In this document: positions 21,565-33,300 of the stretch, piece after piece
Layout: each line of letters starts with the position of its first letter
How positions within the stretch are numbered: position 1 is the first letter of the stretch
DNA from: Notospermus geniculatus
Taxonomy: Eukaryota > Nemertea > Pilidiophora > Heteronemertea > Lineidae
Reading direction: 5' to 3'
Length of the DNA stretch: 64,000 nt
Assembly: GCA_002633025.1 (NCBI GenBank)
Contig: NMRB01001318.1
Coordinates: 123,329 to 187,328, forward strand
Notes under the pieces: model-generated
What the model was told of the DNA's origin: nothing
Databases searched by the model: none
The model's input: only the letters and a program-made list of their open reading frames with translations
Made by a program: the position numbers and the translations under genes

Positions 21565-23662
21565 TCAGTTGGCTTCTGCTAAAGGGCTTGGCACTCGTAG
21601 ATTGTTCTGAAACAGGCCAGATCGCCTCCGCAGTTGACTTGGCTTGACTAATGTTGGAGCACTCTGCAAGAGAGGATAAGAGTCAGGGGAGACCTCTAGT
21701 GGCACACAGTGAACTAATCCTGTCTGCAAAATGTTAAGACTGGAAAACAGAGTACTCAATGACAAACACACTATTTCCTAATTTTGAAGGGAGGCTCACC
21801 ACTTTAGGACTGTTTTCAGGGGATGACTCATATGATTGATTATTATCTTTATTTGGGCTGTAAAATGGTCTTGTGTTGGCAAACTTCTTCTTCAGGGCAT
21901 GAGCTATCAGGGAAGCAGCGTCACTTGGGTCTGACTCCTTTGGCTGACGTCTCAACGGGGTGCCACCAGGTGATCTACAACAATGAAGAAAATTTGCGAT
22001 AAGAGGTTAAAAAGCATCTGGACAAAAACAAATGCAGAATTTCATCAAAGCCAGACCATACCTCTCAACTGCTTTCAATTTGACAGAGCCCAAACCTTTG
22101 AGAACTTCAGACATATCTGGTCGTTTTAATGCCGTCTTTGATTTGTTATCACTGTCACCCACATCTTTCCCGGCTTGTTGTCTTCTCTGGAAGAGATGGT
22201 GCGGTTTTAGAGACGGCATTCAGTGGAGACACAAGTTCAAAACAGAATGTAAACACATGAATAGCACCATACTAGAGTAAAGTGTAGAATCTTACCTCTT
22301 TGATTATATCTGCTACTGATTTCTTTGGTGTCATGTCTGGCATTGGAGGGGGTGGTGGAGGTGGAGGCGGGGGTGCTCCACAAGGTGGTGGGGCAGTACA
22401 CATCACAGCTGGGGCTGAGTTTGCAGGTTCACGACTGGCGCCTACAATTAAGTCTCACAGCATATGAACTGGATTACAAAACTTAAGAACAGTGAACAGA
22501 ACCAGGGCATCAAGAGCCACATTCTAACAATGATTATCCAAATGATTTTGATGCTTTCTTACCCCTTGTACTGCTTTCTTGCACAATCACAATATTTGCT
22601 ATCTGTTGTCGTAGTCGTGCCAACTCATCCTCTAAGTGGTTGATTTTCTGCAGTGCAACAGGATCCGGTGTGGAAAAACTTGGGCCAACACCAGAGGTCT
22701 GTGAAACACTGATCATTGGGGAAGGGAGACTATCATCGTGGAATGAACTTGTCACAAAGAACTTTGGACCAAGGCTTTTCCGTCTTAGTACATCAGATCT
22801 GCAGGACAAGACGAACAATGACTGTTTACTCAAGAGAAATGTGCGTAAACGGCAAGAAACAGGCAGAAAGTCATAGGGAATGGAGGTAAATTAGTGAACA
22901 CTGGGCCTCGCTATGCAAGGTCTCTATGCCCCAGATATCATCTTTAACTACAAGTGAATACATCACTGCAGTGTACCTTGATTGTATGCCACTACAGAAC
23001 GAGTCTTCATTTATCCAGCCAACATCAGCCAGGCTGCCACAGTCCATATGTTTCAAAAGATTAGTATCTGATTCTGTCTCTGAGTGGACACTCAACAGGT
23101 GTTTCTGGAAGATTAAGAAACTGTGAACATTCTGAAAGAACATTAAACTGACAATTTAGAGAAAAGGTATAGAAGTCATCAAGCACTCACAATCACCATG
23201 AGAAGTACAGTTTAATCGACCCAGTGGACTTTTACCTGAATGGTCAATCTCTTTGCTGGTTTTAGAGGTAGTTTCGAGCCAATCCGTCGAACCAAACTTT
23301 TATGTCTTATATTGTCTTCATCAACATCCCAAATGGGCTACAATGATGTAATTCAAATCAAACAATGAAGAGGGAGGCACGTCATACAGGGGATCTCATT
23401 AAGATTTAAGAACTACATGTATAAGCAACACAACTCAGAGTGATGATAAAAGAAAGAGCTTAACATTACATTTAACAATAGCAACAATTCCATACAAAGC
23501 TAAGAAGTTAGCAGGCAATGGCACTCATATCATAGCAAAGACAACTTTGTCCAGCAGCTGTAAAAGAAAATTTCCATGATTCAAAACAGAATGTCTTCTT
23601 ACAAGGAAAAGATCTAATCCGATGAGGTCCATGACCAATCTAATGATATTGAAAATATCCAT
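21565..23662 (-). CDS. MTFR1/2-like: Mitochondrial fission regulator (MTFR1/MTFR2 family)
   Basis: Eight coding exons on the minus strand: 23603..23662, 23236..23337, 22977..23104, 22563..22798, 22296..22441, 22062..22186, 21800..21974 and 21565..21663; 356 residues, all junctions GT..AG and in frame. The N-terminus MDIFNIIRLVMDLIGLDLFL leads into PIWDVDED and SLVRRIGSKLPLKP, matching the MTFR signature (RSIVR.IG..LPL.P). Next come ADVGWINED (about residue 83), a coiled coil HLEDELARLRQQIANIV (about 151-167), a ten-proline run (199-208) followed by SVADIIKE, the RPDMSEVLKGLGSVKLKAVE block, and DPSDAASLIAHALKKKFA. Family members sit on mitochondria and influence their fission and distribution. 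Divergent neighbour of ARMC1. The last acceptor is ambiguous: 21723 is also in frame and would add 20 residues. MTFR1 versus MTFR2 cannot be separated; the family probably predates the vertebrate split. Confidence 0.9.
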
Positions 23663-24911
23663 TCATCAGACACACCCTGCCAGTCTATGACTCAATAATG
23701 ACCTCAGCTGACGATCTGTAAAATTGGCAAGCAAAGAATTAAGACTTTCAAAATATTACAGGCAAAGAAGTACATTTAATTCCTAACGGTAGCTATAAGC
23801 CTATATTGCTATGCTAGCATTGCTATAGTATAGGGCAGCCCAACCAGGCATCGCCTTCGGTCGTGGCTATGTTGCCATAGGCCTACAGCAATATTGGCAA
23901 TACTAATAAATAGGCCTATAAATTAGGCGGCCTACGGTAATTTAATTAATTCCTCATCCAAACCAGTCCAGTCCAGTCCAAGGAAGGTATGAATGGTAGG
24001 CCTAAAGATGCCATATAAGCCCCTACCGGTAGGCCTAGGCTGCAATATGTGATAACAGATAAGCCAAGCAATATCCCATATAGGGCCTAGGCTACATTTC
24101 AGAGTGGGCCTATGCACTCATCATGCACTGAGCACACGTTTGTTGTGCACACAGCATGCACAGTGAAGACACATAGGCCTATGCAAGCGGCCATGTGGAT
24201 GACGGCTTTTTTCATCCTTAATTTTTCATCAAATAACAAGACTTTCATGCAAACAATGTAGTTAAGCAGGTGGACAAAGACAAATAACACAAGGCTAATT
24301 ACACTTTTTCACTTTTATTCTGTTAAGAAAGTAATTTTAAAGGTTTTATTGAAGATGATCTTCTTTCTTGTTTTGAAATTCCCTCATCCCTGGCCAGACG
24401 TTCCAAATGTCACCCACAATGCACCATTGGGCGAGCCATCCCAGCCAATCAGAGCCGAGTATTTGCGCCGGAAATTTAAAAGGAATTTCGTCAACTTCAC
24501 ATCATATTTTCACGTTTTATTCATTAATCTGCTGTATATACAAGTTTTTAAAGGAAACAACAGGTCTTCTGATGTACATATTAAACAACCATTGCCATTT
24601 ATTGCATACAAAACCTATCAGTTCTCAGATTTTCCACTTTATTTGACTCATTCTCGTTGTCCGACAATTGATTTCACGAGTCAGTACAGCAGAGCACGTG
24701 CCCATCATGATCTATTATCGGACAGATCAGAGAGAGCAGCGTCCTCCATTTACTTGCCAAGCAGCCCTAGGCCTAGGCCAACGCAACAACAGTAGTAATC
24801 GCAGACGCAGTGCTTAACCCATGGGTGGCCCAGGATCAGGAGGATCACTCTCTAAACTTTTGTTATCCTTTCACTCTTCAGTTCGGAAAACAAAATACAA
24901 GTGACAAAAAT
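23663..24911. promoter_or_regulatory. Shared intergenic/promoter region between MTFR and ARMC1
   Basis: 1,249 bases between the two divergent start codons. A compact pair of CCAAT-box words, CCATTGG at 24423-24429 (inverted) and AGCCAATCAG at about 24440-24449, lies near the middle, and an E-box CACGTG is at 24695-24700. No TATA box in a convincing place, as is usual for bidirectional housekeeping promoters. The rest is likely 5' UTR, possibly with non-coding exons. Many TAGGCCTA words occur at 23870-24190. Confidence 0.45.
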
Positions 24912-26854
24912 ATGGATCATTCAGCAGCTGTCACTATGATAACTGGCTTCAAGAGTATGGCAAGTGATCCTGTCAAGAGGCATTACCTGGCGAGTGTAAG
25001 TGATCTGGATCTAATTTGTTAAGGCCACTTAAAATTAATAAATTGTTTTACATGGCCGCCCGCCTCAATTTTTTGGTGCCGCCTCGATTTTTTTAATATT
25101 TTATATTTTTCAAAAAGTCCATTTTTTCATCCCAAAAACCATTAGAGATTGTCAGTGCAAGCTCAGTCATGATGGCAGCAAGTGCCCATGGGGTGATTTG
25201 CTGCCCACAAAGTGGAAAAATGAGAGAGGCAACCAGAAGTGACCCTCAAAGTATAGAAGGGCTGTACAAAATGTGGGGATATTGAGAAATTAAAAGTAAT
25301 TTTCCAGTATTGGTGATCTCTACTGTCCTTATTCTTGTCGAGGAAAAATATAAAATATAAAATGCCCTACTCACCAACATTTCAGAAGTTGGAGTCATGT
25401 AAAACAATTTATTAATTTTAAGTGGCCTAAACTAACTTCAATACTATTTCTTTCATCTATAATCAACATCATGGTCATTCTTTTGCTTCATTCTCTCTTC
25501 CACTTCAGGATGCCACTTGTATCGGAGGTCTTGTGATGGTTTTATCTAACCCAGATACAGGCATTGTCAAAACAGCACTAGAGGTGAGTGATGTTGCATG
25601 CCTAATTAGTGATACATGTACTTCTATGCTCCAATCAAATCAACGCAGGTTAAACAATAAGGGTCGTATTCATAAAGCGGTTCTATTGTTAGAACCGTCT
25701 TAGGTCGGTTCCAGGTACAGTGGTTGACGATACTTGGAACCGGCCTAAGAAGACGGTTCTAACGATAGAACCGCTTTATGAATACGACCCTAAGTGTCCT
25801 GATCACTGATGTTATTTCCTCTTTTCCTTTCAGACACTTGATCTTCTCTCGGAGTGTGTTGATCAGCTGCCGTACCTGTCAAACTTCATGGGGATTCATG
25901 AACAGTTGCAGACCATTATTGACAAGTAAGGATTTACCAGTGTCTTTTGCTTGTAGGCCCTACAGGATGGTTTAATCATTTATCTTTATGTAGATGATTC
26001 ATATTATTTTCCATTCTTTCAGAGAAGATTATGACAATGAATCCCAAGATCTCGCCAAAAAGGTGAAAAGGGCCTTGGCGAGGCATTTGACACCTCTAAA
26101 GGAACAAACCTCAGAGAATGAGATCCGAACGACACCAATCCAGGCATCTCGCAGGCAGAACAGGAACTTCTTCTTTGCTGGACACATCGCACAATCAAAG
26201 AAAATAGTTCTGCAGATTCAGGGACTGAAAGACAAAGCTGATTTAGAAGTGTGTCGGAATAATTTCCTACGAGTGAAGGGTTTGATCAGTGTGACATTTG
26301 ATGTGTCGAAGAAGAGAGCAATCATCCGAGCCAAGACAGAGGTCTCTCCAGAGGTATGGGAAACACCGTAAATTTTGTGATCTTTTTCTCCCTAGTTGGT
26401 ATCTCTGACTTTTACTCGATGATCATGTTTTCTGTTTCAGTCCCTTGTTCAAGCTGTTGCTATGAGTGGTTCCATGTCAGCCGTCCATGTTGTCCGAGGA
26501 GATGATGGAAAAGAGGTGAGAACAAGTAGAAAGTATCAACATCAATCAAGTTGCCTTGATCTCATCTTGTCTGTTCCAGACATTACTGGATAGATTTTCA
26601 AAAGGATAGATTTATTTTCATCAACAGTTCTACAAACCTTTTCATCTCCTTTCCAGAAATTCATTGTATTTGGTGCATGTTCCCCAGAGACAGACAAAGA
26701 GAATGAAGATGACCTTCCTGCCTATCTCCCTGATGAAGCAAGTCCAGTACGCGTGGAGACAAAACCCATGACACGGCTAGGCGGCAGACAACAAGATGGG
26801 GGTGGATGGTTCTCAAAGGCAGCCAACTTCTTGTCTAATTCCTTCTACTGGTGA
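24912..26854 (+). CDS. ARMC1: Armadillo repeat-containing protein 1
   Basis: Six coding exons: 24912..24995, 25509..25583, 25834..25925, 26023..26353, 26441..26515 and 26657..26854; all GT..AG, frame continuous, 284 residues against about 282 in human. The N-terminal helical part carries the short armadillo-like region (ASDPVKRHYLA, LVMVLSNPDTGIVKTALETL). The middle part (residues about 125-200, VLQIQGLKDKADLEVC...VKGLISVTFDVSKKRAIIRA) has the look of an HMA-type alpha/beta fold without its CxxC metal site. The C-terminus LPAYLPDEASPV and GGGWFSKAANFLSNSFYW is diagnostic: human ARMC1 ends ...AANFLSRSFYW. ARMC1 is found in cytosol and on mitochondria, with roles in mitochondrial distribution and links to the intermembrane bridging complex and to MTFR proteins. 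The first ATG (24912) matches the expected length. Confidence 0.93.
25661..25790. mobile_element. 130-bp foldback MITE in ARMC1 intron 2, TAA target duplication
   Basis: GGGTCGTATTCATAAAGCGG at the left returns inverted at the right (CCGCTTTATGAATACGACCC), with the arms continuing through GTTCTATTGTTAGAACCGTC. TAA flanks both sides (25658-25660, 25791-25793), typical of PIF/Harbinger-like insertions. Its right end lies 43 bases before the exon 3 acceptor. Confidence 0.8.
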
Positions 26855-29800
26855 TAGATGTCACTACTGGTAGTTCTTGGAAGTTTGGAGGACACTGGCT
26901 CTTGGGAGTCGTGCTGTTGATGTGCAAGAGTGACGATAATGTATGTTACATGGTCACAAAGGGACAAGTCAAAACTGTTAAGAACTCTCTTGGACATACA
27001 TGTACAAGCTTATCTTTCAAAGGTTTGCTGTATGATCAGTTCTGTTGTGTCATTTCAGGGGCTGAGTGTGGTGGTGGCATCACATGGTACCGTCTGTGGC
27101 CAAGTCCCTGCATTCTGAAAAGAAAACATTGCATGTAAATTTTGAAGACTGTCATGGCCATAATTTGGATCCGATATTATCATAATTTTGTCAAATTACT
27201 TGTCGAGTTGGAAAGACTTGAATTTCCCCATACTGATTGTTGTAAATAAGCTTCTTTTTTAGCTGTGCTGTGTAAATATATCATTCTAAGGAAAATAATG
27301 CTGTTATCCTTTCTGAGGATAGTTTCAATCAAAGTACATGAACCAAGTTAAGCCCCATCTCCTCCCACCTACCTCCAGATGGTATGGTTTGTCCAAGAGG
27401 TGTTCCATTACAAAGTAACAATACAAGTTTCACTAAATATAGAGGCATTCTCATGCAGATCTTTATTATTGCAATTAAATAACTCATTCTTTACATTATG
27501 AGAACAATGACAAGTAGATACTTGTGGCACCCATTCAGAGAGGGTCCAATGACTAAATCACATTACAAGCCATCAAAACTAGATGTCAAAGTTGCCCTGA
27601 TTTTTTCATTTCTTCAATTTTAACTTCAATCATGTTCTCCACTTGAAGCCGTCATAGTATACATCAATTTACAAACATTTCATGAGATCTGGTCAATGGA
27701 TGCCTGAGGAACTCCACAAGTCAGATGCTCTTTCTCACCCCACAGTTCACTTCTGTTTCTCCCTCAGCCACCAGGGGGCAAACTTCTAAAGAAACGTTCA
27801 GCTTATTCAAGTGCAAAATGTTTTGGTGAATGAATCGAAACGTGATATCTCAAAGATCAGGACCACGACATGGACCCCCCCCCCCTATAGAGCTGGACCT
27901 CCTGGCCCATAGAGCTATCTTCATGTCACTTCCCTATCTCAGGTTTGCAACAGCACATTCATATAGAGCTGAAGAATGTATCCAGTAGAATTTGTCAGCA
28001 TCTTAGACGAGCACAAAATGCACAAAACTAGCCCATCTACAAAAGCTTGCGACCATTGAAAATGCATTGATATCATTGTCATCTTAACACAATATCTGAT
28101 CAGTTTACACAATCATGATTTTATATACATGTGAACATTTTACACAGGCGTCAATCGTTCTGTTCAAATTAATAGAAAGTTAACTTCATCACAACAAACT
28201 AAGAATTCTTAGGGAATGTTATCAAACACTAGAGCCAAAAAGACCCCACAAGTCTTGCCTCTTGGGAATAAGTCTACTTTAGTTTACGTCCTTTTCCCTG
28301 TGGTAAATCCCACTTTGGTTTGTGTGTTTTGGCATCTCTTGATTACAAGAGGCGGTTCACTTTCAGGATTTAGCATTGAGCAGTTCAACACAGCATTCAA
28401 CGAATGAACAAGACTTGGAATGTGTAGCAGCCTCACGTCTGCCTCAAAGCCAGTGTTTGTTTACTAATACCACTAATGCGCACATAACATACATCAACTG
28501 CTAATCACTAAATTTCACTTTAATATTATGTTTCCCTCTGCACTTATGGAACCAAAATAGCACCACAAAATATAACATCAAGTTTAATGCAAGTTGCACC
28601 TTGACTCGTACACACCATGTCAAGAATTAAAAGCGGGTATGACCTTGACATTTCAAAATAAGACAATTCCTCAGCACATCAATCATACCATGTGGACGAC
28701 TGACGACATGTTCAACTCAAAAACGAGAGAAAAAGGACAAATTAGAAATTGAGCTCAGTTGAATTCGTCCCAAGAAAATGTCACCGAAAGAACAATATTT
28801 TGTGAGCAGAGTTTGACAGCTTTATAATCAAAGCAGGAATGAAGGTAATGCACAGTATTTTTTTACGAATCATGATATAAATTCATAAATCATACACAAC
28901 TTTGGAAGAACAATGAGAACGCATTTTCCTTCCCAGCCAATATTTGTTGAATGTCTTTATGTCTATGTCACTTTCTTGCCGACGGAAGATTCCGACAGAC
29001 TGACGAACAAATCACCTCCACAATAGCGGCCTGTTTGCCGAGTGTAGTCTGTCTTTACACCAATTCGTACTGAGTAAAAAAATTTCATGATAACCTGCTC
29101 ACAGTGAGCCAATATAGACTTAGATTGCAGCAGTCTACGAGTTACAAGGTTTATTAAAGTTTCACTGATACGACACACCAAGTCTAATGGAAGCATACAA
29201 TGTATGTCAGTTTGTTTTACCACATAATCGGGGAACAGAATCAATGGGAACAGATCTTGAAGACAAGTGATTTCTGCTAATGGCATTGTTTTAATGACAC
29301 AATGAATGAGGCATCGCAGCCACGTTCTGCCAACAGCAAGGACTGTTTAACGCAGTACAATTCAGTATTGTACCACTGAAACAAATTATCTTCGGATTAA
29401 CTTCATTGAGTACAAGATATGAGCAGCTGACACCTTCAAGATACAACATTTTCAAGGAGTTACCCATTAGGATAGCGGTCCATTACCGGTATGTTAGCAT
29501 GTCACACATGGAAACCGACCAAATGACAACAGGTTGATAAAGGCCTGATAAAACAAACTGACATACAAGCCACTACTCAGAATTCACAGTTCATAAATAT
29601 ATGGAATAAATATAAGAATAAAATGCACCACCATTCAAGATGAAAACTGATGATTGAATTCATGTGATCATTTTTTATCCTTCTTAGCGACAACATGTCT
29701 ACCTTCAAAACTTTGCTTGTTGTTCATACAATGAGGTTTCACAGCCCCACTTTGTCCTCAAAATATGTTGAGAACTGTTCCAGGCTATTGCAGAGTCCTT

Positions 29801-30348
29801 AAATGGTTAAAAGGTTAACCCACACACTGTCCCTTGGAGACGTTCCAACATGATGGGAGCATTCACCATTGAAACATCACCAAGACGTCAGCTCAACATA
29901 AACATAACCAAAACAGACGATTGTCCAACAACATGTCACAACTCCTCACAAGATTTTGAATAAACCATGAATCAACAACTGAGTATCAACAACTACTGGC
30001 GCCATCTGGGTGGACCACAACTCATCATTATCTACGTCCCTGCATTGCACATTGAAATCGTCACAAGTTAAATTATCATGTATCTGTACAACTCTTGAGA
30101 ACACTGGCCCATAAACAATGATGTATCATCACCATTCTCAGAGTTACTCAACCTCAAATTGTCTTTAACACTCTCCAAGGAGTTGGGTGAACCATGAGTG
30201 TGTTAACAACACTTCCACAGCGACGACCGTCTCCACTCACCAATAAATATGAAGTAATCATCATAAAATTGGCAAGGAAGCCAGAGGCCTGATATTGAAC
30301 TATGATATTAAATCAACCAACACCATTGTCCGCTAGTAGAGAGCATCA
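26855..30348. other. Convergent 3' regions of ARMC1 and ARFGAP1-like genes
   Basis: No coding exon recognised. Probably the two 3' UTRs. A tight double signal lies at 27462-27479: TTTATT (AATAAA on the minus strand) beside ATTAAA on the plus strand, which could end both transcripts. If so, the ARMC1 3' UTR is about 640 bases and the ARFGAP1-like 3' UTR about 2.9 kb. A CTCF-like word is at 27768 and a poly-C run near 27876. Confidence 0.4.
27462..27479. terminator. Candidate bidirectional poly(A) signal
   Basis: TTTATT at 27462-27467 reads AATAAA on the minus strand; ATTAAA at 27474-27479 is a variant signal on the plus strand. They face away from each other between convergent genes. Motif evidence only; other AT-rich words nearby could serve. 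Confidence 0.3.
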
Positions 30349-33300
30349 TTATTTTGTCTTTGATGAGTTTTGACTAGTTAGACTGCGTTCAACCTCAAGG
30401 GCTTCCCATTCATCATCATCATCATCAACGGCCCAGTTGTCATTGTCCCAATCTGATTTCTTGTCATTTGTGGCTGTAGCCTGCCCAGAAGAAATGTCTG
30501 AATCAAAGTCCAACAAGTTGCCAACAACAGGCTCTTTCTTGATAGAGTTCTGAACATTTTTCTTGTTTTTTTGTGATGACATTTTCTTGGCTTTAGGAGG
30601 AGTTTTAATGGGCGTCCCCCAATCAGCATCGTTCCCCCAATCATTCGTGCTGCCGCCAGATTTCTTTCTCCCATTTTCTGTAGCGCTATTATCCCATGAG
30701 CCCCACTCGTCTGCGTCGGGTTTCAGCGGAGCCTCATTGTCATTCCCCGCACCCCAGGCGTCTTCGTGCCAGTTACTCCAGTCTTCATCCTTGTCTTGAG
30801 CATAGTCTTGGAGCAGTGGAGTATCGTTCATGTCGGTTGCCCTGAAAACACAGACAGAATTCAAACAAGGATCGCACAAATTCGCAACTCAGAGAGAAAG
30901 ATGATGGTTAAATCAGGCAAATCGGAATCATCTGCTGATGGTCCTTCTCCATCTAGAAGTGACAAACAGCCAGGTCTGCTGCGAGCAGGATCTTGGCAAA
31001 CAACCGGGTATCCACGACAAAACAAGCTATTTGACGAAATAAATGGCTATTAATCCCCCATTAGTGGGTTGAAGATCCACATCAAGCTCGATGCGACCGG
31101 AATATCTCAACGTCAAACCCGAGGGAATATTGAATTAAGTGAGGAAAAAGTCAAAGGTGAATTCAATTTCAAAGTTCCTTTCAAGTGTGATAGCTCGAGT
31201 GGAATCATCGGGGAGATTGGGAAATGATACGATGGTCGTCCGGGCGAGGAAACACTCACTTATCCCCGAGCATTCATAGAAATTGAACAGGACATCACCA
31301 CCTTTACAAAGGTGGGCGTCCATCTTGGAAGTCGCCCACTCAGACAATTTCCTTGGGGGAGGGGCTTTGTAGTGACAGATGTTGGTTTTACAAGGCCGAG
31401 TCCCTCAGATCGTTCGACACGAAGCAGTCTTACCTTCCTCCTCGTCCACTAGATAAGAGTGATGTGCCTTCGCTCGGTGATGTGTCAGCTGACCCGAGGG
31501 TTGTCTTTGGTTCACTCCACAGTGAAGAGAAATCACGCCAGCCCTTCATACTGGCTGAGGACATCTGAAACAAACATTCGACTTTTACAGCTGCAATGAG
31601 GAACCAGCGTGCCGTTTATCCCGACAGGTCGGCGCAGCGATCGATGAGACCGAAGCGACGTCATTGACATCGTTTTACGTGCTGACGAGTGACGTTGCGT
31701 CATGAAAAAATCTGCTGTACATTTTTCTACAGGAAAAAATGAGATAAAGACGTTGCCGTTATTATCGCCATCCTACCTCTTTATTTTTAGGAAAAAAGCA
31801 AAGGAGTTTTAGAAATTTTCATCCGCGACAAGATGGTGTAAATTTTAATGTCATGCGACCGAAAAAAATGGGTTGATTTCAAGCCAGAAGTTAATGGAAA
31901 TGACTGGAAATCACGTTGAAAAAAGAAACTTCGGTCTCATCAATCGCAGCGCCACGTCGTGACGTTAGTTCGTCCGGTTCCTCATTAAGTCTACTGGGTG
32001 GTTTAATGAACTAATGCAGGAGGAAACCACGCTATCCAACATAACCATCAGCTGCATTCAGTTTTCATCCTCCCACAGCAGGGTTTTTACCTCACTCCTC
32101 TTCATCTGCTTCGCTTTGTGTGTGAATGGATGAAGAGGCGCGAGACCAAACCCTGCTGTGGGAGGATGAGTTTTCATGGTCTCTTGAGTACAAACTGAAT
32201 TGGAGATTTAAAGGAGGTGACAGGATCTCGATTTCTTTCGACCTCGCTTACCTTGGACGTAATATTACTCAGCTGGTAACTGACGTCATTCATCAGGGTC
32301 CCGTCTTTGACCTGAAGTTCACAAAACAACACAACTAAAACAACAAAACAAAAGAGAACGAAATCAAATCACTCCACGACTACTACAAACACACCACAAA
32401 ATGGACAAGTAAGGTTAGTAAGAATGTATGTCAACATTCTGAGTCTAGCTCAGAAAGCTGCCGAAATGTAGACTAACTGTGATAGTCATTGAAAGGATAC
32501 CAACAGCATTGACTCCAAATGTTGAACCGTTTTCTTATTTTGAGCATAATTTTCAAGGATTTAAAATGTTGGCCATGTCCTTTGCTGAGGTTATTTCTCA
32601 CCCAAATACATGTAGATCAGATTTAACTTGACAGCAAACTGCAATTTCTATTTTGGCAAGAAAACTAGCCACACGATGGCGGGAGTGATCATAAAACAGA
32701 CCTGGATTTAGCGAATTTTTGAAAAGTTAGCGGCAAAGAAGAAACTCTGACACGAGTTGAAACAAGAACCACTATTTTCATGTGAGATAACCTTATTTGT
32801 GTGGCACAAACACCCGTATTATTACATCCACTGCTGGTCAGGGGTTCTTGTCGGTCTTCAGTCCAATCCCCGAGAATAATGACTGTGAACTGAGATCACA
32901 TGCTGGCCAACACGGCGGCACAGTCAAGGAGAGAGAAGCCATAGAACTCAGCCACTTTTTCTGGTGTGTGGTTTGAAGTAAAGCAACAGTTGCATGAAAT
33001 AAGACACAAAACTTGTCTCACAACTGACTGAAGTTCCTTTACTTCTTATTTTACAGTTCTAAAAGTACATCATCAGCATTGAGCCGATTATAAATAACGA
33101 CATCCCCAATTTAGTCAGCGTGCAGCAAAAATGGTAAAAAACAACAGCAGCTCTGATGTCAGTTCATGTAATTACTGTAAGAAAACGTGACATGGTTCGC
33201 AGAGCAGGAAATCTGTCATTTTCTACCGTCACCATGAGTAAAATAGATTAGGTAAAGTCTTTGACATCATCATTAGATATAAAGGCATCAGAAAGGTCCC

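Noticed and set aside
24349-24795. Open frame in front of ARMC1
   Set aside because: Lies in the bidirectional promoter region, overlaps the CCAAT words and shows no domain or splice connection to ARMC1.
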